Source: Salipiger marinus (GTDB lineage Bacteria; Pseudomonadota; Alphaproteobacteria; Rhodobacterales; Rhodobacteraceae). Taken from it: a stretch of DNA of 64,000 nt. Numbering within the stretch: position 1 is the stretch's first letter; each line of letters opens with the position of its first letter. Location: positions 43,156 to 107,155 of the forward strand of contig NZ_FNEJ01000019.1 in NCBI RefSeq assembly GCF_900100085.1, written 5' to 3'. Below the pieces are notes generated by a model. It did not search any database. It saw nothing but the letters and a program-made list of their open reading frames with translations, and was not told where the DNA came from. The translations under genes and the position numbers were made by a program. Shown here piece by piece: positions 45,718 through 54,811 of the stretch.

Positions 45718-45951
45718 ATGAGCGATATCCCTGATCGCGTGCGCAAGATCGTGGTAGAGCATCTGGGCGTCGAAGAGGACAAGGTGACCGAGAGCGCCTC
45801 CTTCATCGACGATCTGGGCGCTGACAGCCTCGACACCGTGGAGCTCGTGATGGCCTTCGAAGAAGAGTTCGGCATCGAGATCCCCGATGACGCCGCCGAG
45901 ACCATCCAGACCTTCGGCGACGCGGTCAAGTTCATCAAGGAAGCCTCCTGA
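45718..45951 (+). CDS. acpP: Acyl carrier protein
   Basis: Carries growing acyl chains on phosphopantetheine. 77 residues, very acidic; attachment Ser37 in [19 protein letters not shown]. The start has AGGA nine bases upstream. It has its own promoter and a terminator straight after. fabF does not follow, in contrast to the usual order. Confidence 0.98.
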   Translation: MSDIPDRVRKIVVEHLGVEEDKVTESASFIDDLGADSLDTVELVMAFEEEFGIEIPDDAAETIQTFGDAVKFIKEAS

Positions 45952-45981
45952 GGCCTTCCGATCCCTCGCGGATTTCACGAG

Positions 45982-46010
45982 CGGCGCCCTTCGGGCGCCG
46001 TTCTTGCGTT
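45982..46010 (+). terminator. acpP terminator
   Basis: CGGCGCCC, loop TTC, GGGCGCCG, then TTCTTGCGTTT. Starts 31 bp past the acpP stop. Confidence 0.82.
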
Positions 46011-46040
46011 TGGGGGCAGCGGTCTGTGTGTCAGCGGTGA

Positions 46041-46304
46041 GAGGGGCTGCCCCGTCTGCCACAGGGGGACAGCGAACGTGCAGGGGGCTCTGCCCCCGTC
46101 TGCCACAGGCGGACAGGGAACATGCAGGGGGCTCTGCCCCCGTCTGCCACAGGCAAACAGGGAACGTGCAGGGGGCTCTGCCTCCCGTCTGCCACAGGCG
46201 GACAGGGAGCGTGCAGGGGGCTCTGCCTCCCGTCTGCCACAGGCAGACAGCGAATGTGCAAGGAGGCTCTGCCCCGTCTGCCACAGGCAGACTTGGAACG
46301 TGCA
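46041..46304 (+). repeat. Six tandem 42-45 bp units
   Basis: Units at 46041-46082, 46083-46126, 46127-46170, 46171-46215, 46216-46260 and 46261-46304. Each has a GGGGGCTCTGCCCCC-type hairpin and a second hairpin GTCTGCC-ACA-GGCAGAC (or close), then a spacer ending GTGCA. No spacer is unique and no cas gene is near, so it is not a CRISPR. It ends directly in repeat copy 8, whose head it shares. Confidence 0.92.
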
Positions 46305-46370
46305 AGGGGGCTCTGCCCCCGTCTGCGCGGAGGCGCAGACTCCCCCGGAGTTTAGGGGCAAGATGAAGCC
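46305..46370 (+). repeat. Dispersed element, copy 8 (core degenerate)
   Basis: GGGGGCTCTGCCCCC, stem GTCTGCG/CGCAGAC nearly identical to copy 1, then CCCCCGGAGTTTAGGGG instead of the GGGATATTT core, and AGATGAAG. The changed core contains the stop codon of the minus-strand gene that ends at 46352. Confidence 0.78.
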
Positions 46371-47110
46371 GTGTAGCGGTAGCCGAGGGCGGCTTCGGTT
46401 GCGAGGTCGAGATGGCCTGTCAGGAAGGCCAGATCCTCGGGTGCGAGCGCGGGCGGGGTGTCCGGGCGCGGCGTGACGGCGGGGCGGAACCGGGTGCCGA
46501 GTCGTCTGGTGACCGGGCGATAGGGGGCGGCGGGCAGCGCCAGCCCGTGGCGCAGGCCGTGCAGGAAGCTTTCCGGCGCCGCCTGCACCGATTCAAGCCG
46601 GCAGAGCAGCACCGAGGCGCCGCGATGGAGGAAGCCCAGCAGCGCCTCCTGCTTGGCGCGGCGCAGGGCGAAGAGATTGGCGAAGGGGCGGCCACTGAGC
46701 GGGTGGCGGTCCTGCTGCAGCGGCTGGCCCTCGCCGCCTTCGGCGGCAAGCTGCGGGAAATAGCGGGGGCGGTCGGCGATGCTGCGCCATTCGGCGCGCA
46801 GGAAGTCGGAAAAGGGCAGGGCCTGCATCTCGGGCGGGCAGTGCCATGGTCTGGCATGCATGGATCTGGCCCAGTCGGCAGCATGGCGGAAGGTGCAGAC
46901 CACCAGCAGATCCCCGGGCAGGACGGTCATCTGCGGAAAGCCGTGTTTCCAGCCGAAGCTTTCGGTGGGGGCAAGCGCGGTGTTGCGCCCGATCAGCCGC
47001 TTGACAAAATTCGTGCCGGTGGAGCGTTCGCCAAAGACCTGAAACCGGGTCAGGCGCGCACCGGTCGGGGCAAGCTGCCAGCCGGTTTCGGGGAAGTCGG
47101 GCGCGATCAT
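46352..47110 (-). CDS. Sulfotransferase-like P-loop protein
   Basis: 252 residues. FQVFGERSTGTNFVKRLI resembles the 5'-phosphosulfate loop of sulfotransferases, and VVCTFRHAADWARSMHARPWH the 3'-phosphate strand with Arg and Ser. The last residues (SSCP) are encoded within repeat copy 8. Start ATG 47110 has AAGGA eight bases upstream; the frame stays open to 47221. Divergent from a glycosyltransferase gene, which suggests surface-polysaccharide modification. Activity is inferred from the loop only. Confidence 0.65.
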   Translation of the reverse strand: MIAPDFPETGWQLAPTGARLTRFQVFGERSTGTNFVKRLIGRNTALAPTESFGWKHGFPQMTVLPGDLLVVCTFRHAADWARSMHARPWHCPPEMQALPFSDFLRAEWRSIADRPRYFPQLAAEGGEGQPLQQDRHPLSGRPFANLFALRRAKQEALLGFLHRGASVLLCRLESVQAAPESFLHGLRHGLALPAAPYRPVTRRLGTRFRPAVTPRPDTPPALAPEDLAFLTGHLDLATEAALGYRYTASSCP

Positions 47111-47192
47111 GGGCTTGTCCTTGGGCGGCGGCTGGGTCAGGCTCGGGCGATCTTGGCCCGCCTGACCGGGGGCCGCAAGCCGGGGAGAGGGC

Positions 47193-48065
47193 ATGCAGAC
47201 GGTGGCCGCGGCGGTGACCATGGTGCGCGACGACGTCTTTTTCCTGCGCGCATGGCTGCGCCATTATGGCGGGCTGCTGGGGCGCGAGAACTGTTACGTC
47301 CTCAATCACGGGCGCGGGGCCGAGGTGGCGGCGCTGGCGGCGGGCTGCAACATCATCGGTCTGCCCGGCGATCCGCATCCCAATTTCGACATGAAGCGCT
47401 GGCGGCTGCTGAACGGGCTGGTGGCGGGGCTGCGCGGCTATTACGCCCATGTCATCGTTGGCGATGTCGACGAGCTTGTGGTGCTGGATCCGGCGCAGGG
47501 ATCGCTGCTGGACTGGCTGGCGGACCAGCCGGGGCGGCGGGTGCTGACACCGCTGGGGCTGGAGGTGATCCACCGCCCCGAGCTGGAGCCCGATCCGGTG
47601 ACGGAGGTCATCCTTGGCCCGCGCCGTCACGTGCGGCTGGCGCCGCTTTATTCCAAGCCCTGCATCCTGTCGCTGGGCACCAAGATCGCGCGGGGCGGGC
47701 ATTTTACCCAAGCCAGCAAGCTGCACACGCCCGATCCGCTCTATCTGCTGCATCTGAAATACTGCGATTTCGCCACCTATGCCGAGGTGATGGACCGCCG
47801 CAATGCCGTGGCGGCGGCGGCGGGGGTGGCGGTGAAGGAGGCCGCGATCGGGCGGCACTGGTTCGCGCAGGCGCGCGGCGAGGATCGCGCGCTGTTCGAT
47901 GGGTTTGCCGACCTGCCGCTGCAGGAGGGGTTCGATCTGGGCTGGGTGCGCCGCCGGATGCATCGCAGCTGGCGCGCGCGGGGAGAGACGGGCTTCTGGC
48001 AGTTCGACCTGCCCGACTACCGGCAGCAATATCTGCTGCCGGAGCGGTTCTTCGGCATGGTCTGA
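47193..48065 (+). CDS. Glycosyltransferase family 2-like protein
   Basis: 290 residues of the Glyco_tranf_2_4 type: AAAVTMVRDDVFFLRAWLRHY at the start, then VIVGDVDELVVL with the acidic metal motif, and LLHLKYCDF. No membrane segment. Donor and acceptor are unknown; such genes usually serve capsule or lipopolysaccharide synthesis. Divergent from the sulfotransferase-like gene across 82 bp. Confidence 0.82.
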   Translation: MQTVAAAVTMVRDDVFFLRAWLRHYGGLLGRENCYVLNHGRGAEVAALAAGCNIIGLPGDPHPNFDMKRWRLLNGLVAGLRGYYAHVIVGDVDELVVLDPAQGSLLDWLADQPGRRVLTPLGLEVIHRPELEPDPVTEVILGPRRHVRLAPLYSKPCILSLGTKIARGGHFTQASKLHTPDPLYLLHLKYCDFATYAEVMDRRNAVAAAAGVAVKEAAIGRHWFAQARGEDRALFDGFADLPLQEGFDLGWVRRRMHRSWRARGETGFWQFDLPDYRQQYLLPERFFGMV

Positions 48066-48074
48066 GCGCCGCGC

Positions 48075-48611
48075 TCAGGGCTCCAGGGCGCTGAGATAGA
48101 GGGTGGCGTCCTGTGACGGACCGGGCAGCAGATTGCGCAGCCTCGCCTCCGTGGCGGCGATTGCGCCGGTTGTCTGTGCCTCGGCCAGCGCAAGGATCTG
48201 GCTGCGCACCGGGCCGGGGGTATGCAGCAGCGCGCCCGCCACCAGCACCCCCGCCAGCAGCCCGCCGGAGCTGCGGCGGGCGGGACCGCGGCGCAGGACG
48301 CAGCGCAGGCCATGGATCAGGATCATCACGCCGGAGACCGCCAGCATGGCGGCCAGCGTGCCAAGGATGACATCATGGTGCTGGCTGGGCAGGCTGCCCT
48401 GCATCAGGCTGGCGCGGATGCGGTCGGGATCGCGGGCCAGCGTGAAGACCACCCAGAACCAGCCAAACCCCAGAAGCGGCGAGAGCACGGGCAGGGTGCT
48501 GCGGGGGGTGCGTGGCGCGCTGTGGCCGTGATGGGCGAAATGTGGATCAACCCGCTGCACGCGCAGCATGAAGTCGTCATGGGTCAGCTTGCGAAACGCG
48601 TATCTCTGCAT
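48075..48611 (-). CDS. Membrane protein of unknown function
   Basis: 178 residues. Three hydrophobic segments (about 48-62, LLGFGWFWVVFTLA; 85-105; 120-136, LLAGVLVAGALLHT), a basic N-terminus MQRYAFRKLTHDDFMLRVQRVD and a soluble C-terminal 40 residues. Start ATG 48611 has GGGAG seven bases upstream. No recognised family. The stretch 48612-48827 to the next gene shows nothing I can name. Confidence 0.7.
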   Translation of the reverse strand: MQRYAFRKLTHDDFMLRVQRVDPHFAHHGHSAPRTPRSTLPVLSPLLGFGWFWVVFTLARDPDRIRASLMQGSLPSQHHDVILGTLAAMLAVSGVMILIHGLRCVLRRGPARRSSGGLLAGVLVAGALLHTPGPVRSQILALAEAQTTGAIAATEARLRNLLPGPSQDATLYLSALEP

Positions 48612-48827
48612 GGCCTGCTCCCTGACCAATCGCTGCCGCCGGACAAGGCTGCCGGGTTCCGTTAACCTTTGTCGGAGGATTGTGGCGAATTATGGCGGCG
48701 AATAAGGCCTGATCCGGGTTTCTTCGCGGGCATTTTCGACGAGTTTTCCGCAGGATTTTCGGACCTTGCGGGCTTCGGCTGATGTGGGCCGCAGGGCGGG
48801 CGGGGCCGCTGGGCCCCGCCACAGAGA

Positions 48828-50201
48828 TTACCGGGAGACGGCGTCCAGCACCCGGGCCCAGCTGCGGATGCCCTTGTGGAAGCTTTCGAGGTCGTATTTC
48901 TCGTTGGGGGAATGCAGCTGGTCGTCATCCTTGCCCCAGCCCACCAGCATGGCATCCATGCCAAGGATCTGCTGGAAATAGCCCGCGATCGGGATCGATC
49001 CGCCGCAGCCCGCATAGGCGGCGGGCTGGTTCCATTCCTGCGCCAGCGCCGCGCGCGCCTGCTCAAACGCGGGATGCGAGGTGCCCATCTCCGACGCGGC
49101 GGAGGCGCTGTAATCGGTGAAGGTCACGCTGCAATCGGCGGGCACCTGCGCGCGCACCCAAGCCTGAAAATTCTCGCGGATCGCCAGCGGATCCTGCTGG
49201 CCCACCAGCCGGAAGCTGATCTTGGCGGAGGCCTCGGCGGGCAGCACGGTCTTGAAGCCCGCTCCGGCATAGCCGCCGCGGATGCCGTTGATTTCGGCGG
49301 TGGGGCGCGACCAGATCATTTCGATCGGGCTGCGGTCGGATTCGCCCGCAGGCTGCGACAGGCCGACATCGCCCAGAAATGCTGCGGCGTCGAAATCCAG
49401 CGCCTGCCACTGCGCCGCGATCTCGGCGGGCAGGTCGGGCACGCCCTCGTAGAACTCGGGCACCTGAATGCGGCCCTTATCGTCGAACAGCCCGCCAAGG
49501 ATGCGGGTCAGCACGCGGATCGGGTTCATCGCCACGCCGCCATACATGCCCGAATGCAGATCCTTGCTGGCGCCGCGGATCGTCACCTCCTGCCCCAGAA
49601 GCCCGCGCAGGCGGGTGATGATGGCGGGGGCCTTGGACTGGAACAGCCCGGTGTCGCAGATCAGCGCCAGATCGGCCTTCAGCTCTGCGGCATTCTCCTG
49701 CATGAACGGCACCAGCGACGGCGAGCCGCTTTCCTCCTCGCCCTCGAAGAAGAAGGTGATCTTGCAGGGCAGGCTGCCATGCACGCCCTTCCAGGCGCGG
49801 CAGGCTTCCAGAAAGGTCATCAGCTGGCCCTTGTCATCCGAGGCGCCGCGGGCGCGGATCACCTGCCCCTTGGCGGTCTCTTCCAGCGCGGGATCGAAGG
49901 GATCGCGGTCCCACAGGTCCAGCGGATCGACCGGCTGCACGTCGTAATGGCCGTAGAACAGGATATGCGGGCCGGGGCCGTCCACATGGCCCACCACCAT
50001 CGGGTGGCCGGGGGTGGGGCGCTTTTCCGCCGCGATGCCCATACTGGCCAGATCCGCCACCAGCCAGTCGGCGGCGCTGTCGCAGGCCTGCTTGTAGGCG
50101 GGGTCGGTGGAAATGGAGGGGATGCGCAGCAGATCCATCAGCCGGTCGAGGGCTGCGGGCATCTCGCCGTCGATGCGGGCCAGAACGGTGTCGAGGGACA
50201 T
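48828..50201 (-). CDS. M20-family peptidase (dipeptidase)
   Basis: 457 residues, cytosolic zinc exopeptidase. Metal and catalytic residues in LFYGHYDVQPVDP (His and Asp), RGASDDKGQ, FEGEEESGSPS (Glu base) and CDTGLF; a lid domain (about 215-370) with KDLHSGMYGG. This matches the CNDP/DapE-like dipeptidases that trim di- and tripeptides. Start ATG 50201 with GGAGG-type sequence upstream. Divergent from hemA across 245 bp. Confidence 0.92.
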   Translation of the reverse strand: MSLDTVLARIDGEMPAALDRLMDLLRIPSISTDPAYKQACDSAADWLVADLASMGIAAEKRPTPGHPMVVGHVDGPGPHILFYGHYDVQPVDPLDLWDRDPFDPALEETAKGQVIRARGASDDKGQLMTFLEACRAWKGVHGSLPCKITFFFEGEEESGSPSLVPFMQENAAELKADLALICDTGLFQSKAPAIITRLRGLLGQEVTIRGASKDLHSGMYGGVAMNPIRVLTRILGGLFDDKGRIQVPEFYEGVPDLPAEIAAQWQALDFDAAAFLGDVGLSQPAGESDRSPIEMIWSRPTAEINGIRGGYAGAGFKTVLPAEASAKISFRLVGQQDPLAIRENFQAWVRAQVPADCSVTFTDYSASAASEMGTSHPAFEQARAALAQEWNQPAAYAGCGGSIPIAGYFQQILGMDAMLVGWGKDDDQLHSPNEKYDLESFHKGIRSWARVLDAVSR

Positions 50202-50296
50202 GGGGGAGGGCTCCTTCTTTTGGTCGCGGTGACCCTACCAGCCGCGTCCGCCCTGTCCAGAGCCGGGCGCGGGGCAGGCGGGCTGCGCCGAAGGTC

Positions 50297-50337
50297 TTGA
50301 TACACATCAAAGCCGCGACGCTTAGTCTCGGTCTAAA
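50297..50337 (+). promoter_or_regulatory. FNR-type (FnrL) box and hemA promoter
   Basis: TTGATACACATCAA (50297-50310) is a perfect FNR site (TTGAT-N4-ATCAA). A possible -10, TCTAAA, is at 50332-50337. With +1 near 50344 the box would be centred at about -41, the class II activating position. FnrL activates hemA when oxygen falls in Rhodobacter sphaeroides. Confidence 0.85.
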
Positions 50338-50446
50338 GCGTGGACATGCGGCGCCATCGTCGCTAGGTATTCGCAAACGTGAATGCGGCGCCGAAATCCG
50401 CAGACACCGCGCAACGTCGCGGGCCAGATGAAGGAAGGAGATGCCG

Positions 50447-51670
50447 GTGACTTACACCGCAAAGCTCGACGAAGCCCTGAACCGTCTTCATGTCGAAGGG
50501 CGCTACCGCACCTTCATCGACATCGAGCGCAAGAACGGCAACTTCCCCCATGCCACATGGCGCCGCCCCGATGGCAGCGAAACCTCCATCACCGTGTGGT
50601 GCGGCAACGATTATCTGGGCATGGGCCAGCACCCTGTCGTGCTGGAGGCGATGCACGAGGCCATCGATGCCACCGGCGCGGGATCCGGCGGCACGCGCAA
50701 CATTTCCGGCACCACGGTCTATCACAAGCGGCTGGAGGCGGAACTGGCCGATCTGCACGGCAAGGAATCGTCGCTGGTCTTTTCCTCGGCCTACATCGCC
50801 AATGATGCCACGCTGTCGACCCTGCCGAAGCTGTTTCCCGGCCTCATCATCTATTCCGACGAGCTGAACCACGCCTCGATGATCGAAGGCATCAAGCGCA
50901 ATGGCGGGGCCAAGCGCATCTTCCGGCACAATGATCTGGACCATCTGCGCGCGCTGCTGGCGGCGGATGACCCTGCGGCGCCGAAGCTGATCGCGTTTGA
51001 ATCGGTCTATTCCATGGATGGCGATTTTGGCCCCATCGCCGCGATCTGCGATCTGGCGGAGGAATTCGACGCGCTGACCTATCTGGACGAGGTTCACGCC
51101 GTAGGGATGTATGGCCCGCGCGGCGGCGGCGTGGCCGAACGCGACGGGCTGGCGCACCGGATCGACATCATCAACGGCACGCTGGGCAAAGCCTTTGGCG
51201 TGTTCGGCGGCTATATCGCCGCCTCGGCCAAGATGTGCGACGCCATCCGCTCCTATGCGCCGGGCTTCATCTTCACCACCTCGCTGCCGCCTGCCATCGC
51301 GGCGGGGGCTGCCGCCTCCATCGCGCATCTGAAGCGTGACCAGACGCTGCGCGCGCGGCACCAGACGCAGGCCAAGATCCTCAAGCTGCGGCTGAAGGGC
51401 ATGGGCCTGCCGATCATCGATCATGGCAGCCATATCGTGCCGGTGATCGTGGGCGATCCGGTGCACACCAAGAAGCTGTCGGACATGCTGCTGGACGGCT
51501 ACGGCATCTATGTGCAGCCCATCAACTTCCCCACCGTGCCGCGCGGCACGGAGCGGCTGCGCTTCACCCCCTCGCCGGTGCATGGCCCCGAGGAGATGGA
51601 CAAGCTGGTCCGCGCCATGGACGCGCTGTGGTCGCATTGCGCCCTGAACCGGCAGGAGCTGAGCGCCTGA
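50447..51670 (+). CDS. hemA: 5-aminolevulinate synthase
   Basis: Makes aminolevulinate from glycine and succinyl-CoA, the first haem step by the C4 route. About 407 residues, very similar in memory to Rhodobacter Hem[45 protein letters not shown] Lys in [14 protein letters not shown] and [19 protein letters not shown] 50447 is preferred because AGGAG lies 6 bases upstream; ATG 50441 is possible. Its leader carries an FNR box, so haem synthesis should rise under low oxygen. Confidence 0.96.
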   Translation: MTYTAKLDEALNRLHVEGRYRTFIDIERKNGNFPHATWRRPDGSETSITVWCGNDYLGMGQHPVVLEAMHEAIDATGAGSGGTRNISGTTVYHKRLEAELADLHGKESSLVFSSAYIANDATLSTLPKLFPGLIIYSDELNHASMIEGIKRNGGAKRIFRHNDLDHLRALLAADDPAAPKLIAFESVYSMDGDFGPIAAICDLAEEFDALTYLDEVHAVGMYGPRGGGVAERDGLAHRIDIINGTLGKAFGVFGGYIAASAKMCDAIRSYAPGFIFTTSLPPAIAAGAAASIAHLKRDQTLRARHQTQAKILKLRLKGMGLPIIDHGSHIVPVIVGDPVHTKKLSDMLLDGYGIYVQPINFPTVPRGTERLRFTPSPVHGPEEMDKLVRAMDALWSHCALNRQELSA

Positions 51671-51696
51671 GTCTCGGCGCTAACGGTTTCCTAATT

Positions 51697-51728
51697 CGCG
51701 GCCTTCCGGCGGGATCCAGAAGGCCGCG
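51697..51728 (+). terminator. Hairpin after hemA
   Basis: CGCGGCCTTC and GAAGGCCGCG form a 10-bp perfect stem with a 12-base loop, 27 bp after the hemA stop. No T-run follows, so it may need Rho or protect the 3' end. A second, shorter hairpin (CCGCGA-CTCGAA-TCGCGG, 51844-51861) lies in the leader of the next gene. Confidence 0.55.
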
Positions 51729-51916
51729 CTGCGTTGCGGCGTCTGGCTGCAGAAAACCCGTGCAGGCTGGGCAGAACCACGCCGATAAGGGGGCGAACTT
51801 CTGTAATTTCAGTTGTGATATGCTAACGTTCCCTCAATAAAGGCCGCGACTCGAATCGCGGACCCGTGATTGGGCAGGCTTAGACCTCTGGGATGTCGGC
51901 AAAGAAGGCGGATCGC

Positions 51917-53542
51917 ATGATCGGGCGTAAATCCCCTCGCAAGTCTGAAGACATGGCCGGTGACGGCCCGCGAGGTTTTGACGATTTCACCTTGAAGCTG
52001 GGCGATGTCATGCGGGGCGAACGGGCCACGCTGGGCAAGTCCCTGCTGGACGTGCAGCGCGAATTGCGGATCAAGGCAAGTTACATTGCCGCGATCGAAA
52101 ATTGTGACCCCTCGGCCTTTGACACTCCCGGCTTCATCGCGGGCTATGTGCGGTCCTACGCCCGCTATCTGGGCATGGATCCCGATGAATGCTACGCGGA
52201 GTTCTGCGCCGAAAGCGGCTTTGCCGTGGCGCATGGCATGTCCGACCGCGCCTCGACCATGCGCAAGGGTCAGACAGAGCCGCTGCCGCGCCCGGCGGCA
52301 CGCGACCCCTTCGCCAACCCGCGCATGCCCTTTGCTCCGGCAGGCGAGTCGTTCTTTTCGCGGATCGAACCGGGCGCCATCGGCTCGCTGCTGGTGCTGG
52401 TCGCGCTGATCGGCGGCATCGGCTATGGCGGCTATGCGGTGCTGCGCGAAGTGCAGCGGGTGCAGCTTGCCCCCGTCGACCAGACCCCGCTGGTGCTGAG
52501 CGATCTTGATCCGGTGCAGCCCGCCGCCGCTGGCCCCGAGGTCGAGGGCGACCAGGTTGCCGCTGCCAGCGGTGCCGGTCCCTTCACCCCGCCCACCGCC
52601 GAAGCGATGGACCGGCTCTACCGCCCGCAGGCGCTGGACGTGCCGGTGCTGGTGGCACGGGATGCGCCCATCTCTTCGCTTGATCCGTCGACCGTGGGCG
52701 CCTTTGCGCAGGCGGTGCGGCAGCGCATGCCGCAGCCCGTCGCCTCTCCGGATGGTAGCGAGGCGCTGCTGGCCCGCGTCGATGGCGCCCCGGCGCTGCC
52801 CGGCTCGGGCGAGATCACGCTGGTGGCCGTGCGTCCGGCATGGGTGCGCGTGCGCGGCACCGATGGCGGCGTGATCTATGAACGCGTGATGAACGCGGGC
52901 GAGACTTGGACCGTGCCCGCAGGGGAACAGGGGCCGCTGCTGAACGTGGGCGAATCCGGTGCCGTCTATCTGGCGATGGCAGGCCGCACCTATGGCCCGA
53001 TCGGCCCCAGCGGCACCGTGACCAGCGATCTGCCGCTGGACACCGAGGTGCTGCAGGCGGCCTACAGCCCGGCCGATCCGCAGGCCGACCGCGATCTGGT
53101 CCGGCTGATGGCGCAGCTGGAGCCGGTGCTGGCGCAGTCCCGCCCCGCCGAGCAGGTCGCCAGCGCGGAACCGGGCATGCCCAAGGTGCTGCAGGATGGC
53201 GCGCCCGGCGTGACCATGATCGCCGTGCGTCCGGCATGGGTGCGGGTGCGCTCTGCCGACGGGTCGGTGATCTTTGAAAAGACCATGGCGGCTGGCGAGA
53301 CATGGGTGGTGCCCGCCACGCAGGATCCCGCCACGCTGCGCGTGGGCGAATCCGGTGCGGTGTATTTTGCGGTCAATGGCCAGACCTATGGCCCAGCCGG
53401 GGCCCGCGGTGCCGTCACCTCGAATCTCGCGCTGTCGGTGGATCACCTGACCAAGACCTATGAGGTGGCGGATGCCACCAGCGACGCGGATCTGGAACGG
53501 GTCTTTGCGGAGCTTTCCGAAACGGCGCTGCGCGTCGACTGA
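51917..53542 (+). CDS. RodZ-like HTH membrane protein with two DUF4115-like domains
   Basis: 541 residues. Residues about 20-95 are a RodZ-type helix-turn-helix ([38 protein letters not shown] by position, ending SYARYLGMD). One membrane helix (about 155-175, [21 protein letters not shown]). The periplasmic part has two similar modules, at about 295-370 and 430-505, each with [10 protein letters not shown], GETWxVPA and [10 protein letters not shown]. RodZ links MreB to the wall synthase. Start ATG 51917 (MIGRKSPRK) matches relatives; 51893 is the alternative. Confidence 0.85.
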   Translation: MIGRKSPRKSEDMAGDGPRGFDDFTLKLGDVMRGERATLGKSLLDVQRELRIKASYIAAIENCDPSAFDTPGFIAGYVRSYARYLGMDPDECYAEFCAESGFAVAHGMSDRASTMRKGQTEPLPRPAARDPFANPRMPFAPAGESFFSRIEPGAIGSLLVLVALIGGIGYGGYAVLREVQRVQLAPVDQTPLVLSDLDPVQPAAAGPEVEGDQVAAASGAGPFTPPTAEAMDRLYRPQALDVPVLVARDAPISSLDPSTVGAFAQAVRQRMPQPVASPDGSEALLARVDGAPALPGSGEITLVAVRPAWVRVRGTDGGVIYERVMNAGETWTVPAGEQGPLLNVGESGAVYLAMAGRTYGPIGPSGTVTSDLPLDTEVLQAAYSPADPQADRDLVRLMAQLEPVLAQSRPAEQVASAEPGMPKVLQDGAPGVTMIAVRPAWVRVRSADGSVIFEKTMAAGETWVVPATQDPATLRVGESGAVYFAVNGQTYGPAGARGAVTSNLALSVDHLTKTYEVADATSDADLERVFAELSETALRVD

Positions 53543-53669
53543 CACGCCCGCGTTCACGCAAGCGTGGCGTCACAGGGCCCGGGGGCGATCCCGGGCCTCT
53601 GGTGTTGTGGGGGCCACGGGCCTATGCTGTGCGGGAACGGAACTACTGCCCGTGGAGGGGCCTTTTGCG

Positions 53670-54806
53670 ATGAGTCATAACCCGGTCCGACCCTGGCGCA
53701 GCATCGCGCGGCGCACGTCCCGCCAGATCATGGTGGGTTCGGTGCCGGTGGGCGGGGATGCGCCGATCAGCGTGCAGACCATGACCAACACGCCCACCAC
53801 CGATGTCGCCGCCACCGTGGCACAGGTGCAGCGCGCCGCAGAGGCGGGGGCCGACATCGTGCGCGTCTCGGTTCCTGACGAGGCCAGCGCCCGCGCGCTG
53901 AAAGAGATCGTGCGCGAAAGCCCGGTGCCCATCGTCGCGGACATCCATTTCCATTACCGCCGCGGCATCGAGGCGGCAGAGGCGGGCGCCGCCTGCCTGC
54001 GCATCAATCCCGGCAATATCGGCAGCCCGCAACGCGTGCGCGAGGTCATCGCCGCCGCCCGCGACCATGGCTGTTCGATGCGGATCGGGGTGAATGGCGG
54101 CTCGCTGGAAAAGCACCTGCTGGAGAAATACGGCGAACCCTGTCCCGAGGCGATGGTGGAATCCGCGCTGGATCACATCCGCATCCTCGAGGACAACGAT
54201 TTCCACGAATTCAAGATCTCGGTAAAGGCGTCGGACGTGTTCCTGTCGGCGGCGGCCTATATGGGGCTGGCCGAGGTCACCGACAAACCCATCCATCTGG
54301 GCATCACCGAAGCGGGCGGTCTGACCTCCGGCACGATCAAATCCGCCATCGGGCTGGGCAACCTGCTGTGGATGGGCATTGGCGACACGATCCGCGTCTC
54401 GCTGTCCGCCGATCCGGTCGAAGAGGTGAAGGTCGGCTTCGAGATCCTCAAATCTCTGGGCCTGCGCCATCGCGGCGTCAACATCATCTCCTGCCCGTCC
54501 TGCGCGCGGCAGGGCTTTGACGTCATCAAGACCGTCGAGGTGCTGGAGCGTCGGCTGGAGCATATCAAGACCCCGATGAGCCTGTCGATCATCGGCTGCG
54601 TGGTCAACGGCCCCGGCGAGGCGCTGATGACCGATGTGGGCTTCACCGGCGGCGGGGCCGGGTCGGGCATGGTCTATCTGGCGGGCAAGGCCAGCCACAA
54701 GATGTCCAACGACCAGATGGTCGACCACATCGTGAGTGAGGTCGAAAAACGCGCAGCCGCGCTTGAGGAAGCCGAAGCCGCCAAGGCCCGGCACGCTGCG
54801 GAGTAG
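53670..54806 (+). CDS. ispG: 4-hydroxy-3-methylbut-2-enyl diphosphate synthase
   Basis: Penultimate step of the MEP isoprenoid pathway; a [4Fe-4S] enzyme and so a client of the Suf system. 378 residues: TIM-barrel part ([38 protein letters not shown]) and cluster ligands in [11 protein letters not shown] and [10 protein letters not shown]. Start ATG 53670 has GGAGGGG upstream. A histidine kinase gene follows after 5 bp. Confidence 0.96.
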   Translation: MSHNPVRPWRSIARRTSRQIMVGSVPVGGDAPISVQTMTNTPTTDVAATVAQVQRAAEAGADIVRVSVPDEASARALKEIVRESPVPIVADIHFHYRRGIEAAEAGAACLRINPGNIGSPQRVREVIAAARDHGCSMRIGVNGGSLEKHLLEKYGEPCPEAMVESALDHIRILEDNDFHEFKISVKASDVFLSAAAYMGLAEVTDKPIHLGITEAGGLTSGTIKSAIGLGNLLWMGIGDTIRVSLSADPVEEVKVGFEILKSLGLRHRGVNIISCPSCARQGFDVIKTVEVLERRLEHIKTPMSLSIIGCVVNGPGEALMTDVGFTGGGAGSGMVYLAGKASHKMSNDQMVDHIVSEVEKRAAALEEAEAAKARHAAE

Positions 54807-54811
54807 GGAAG

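Noticed and set aside
46041..46370. CRISPR array
   Set aside because: Units are head-to-tail near-identical with no unique spacers, the period is uniform and there are no cas genes in the window.
46031..46476. Small proteins read from the tandem array on either strand
   Set aside because: Their repeats only mirror the 44-45 bp DNA units; frames shift between units and no ribosome sites are seen.
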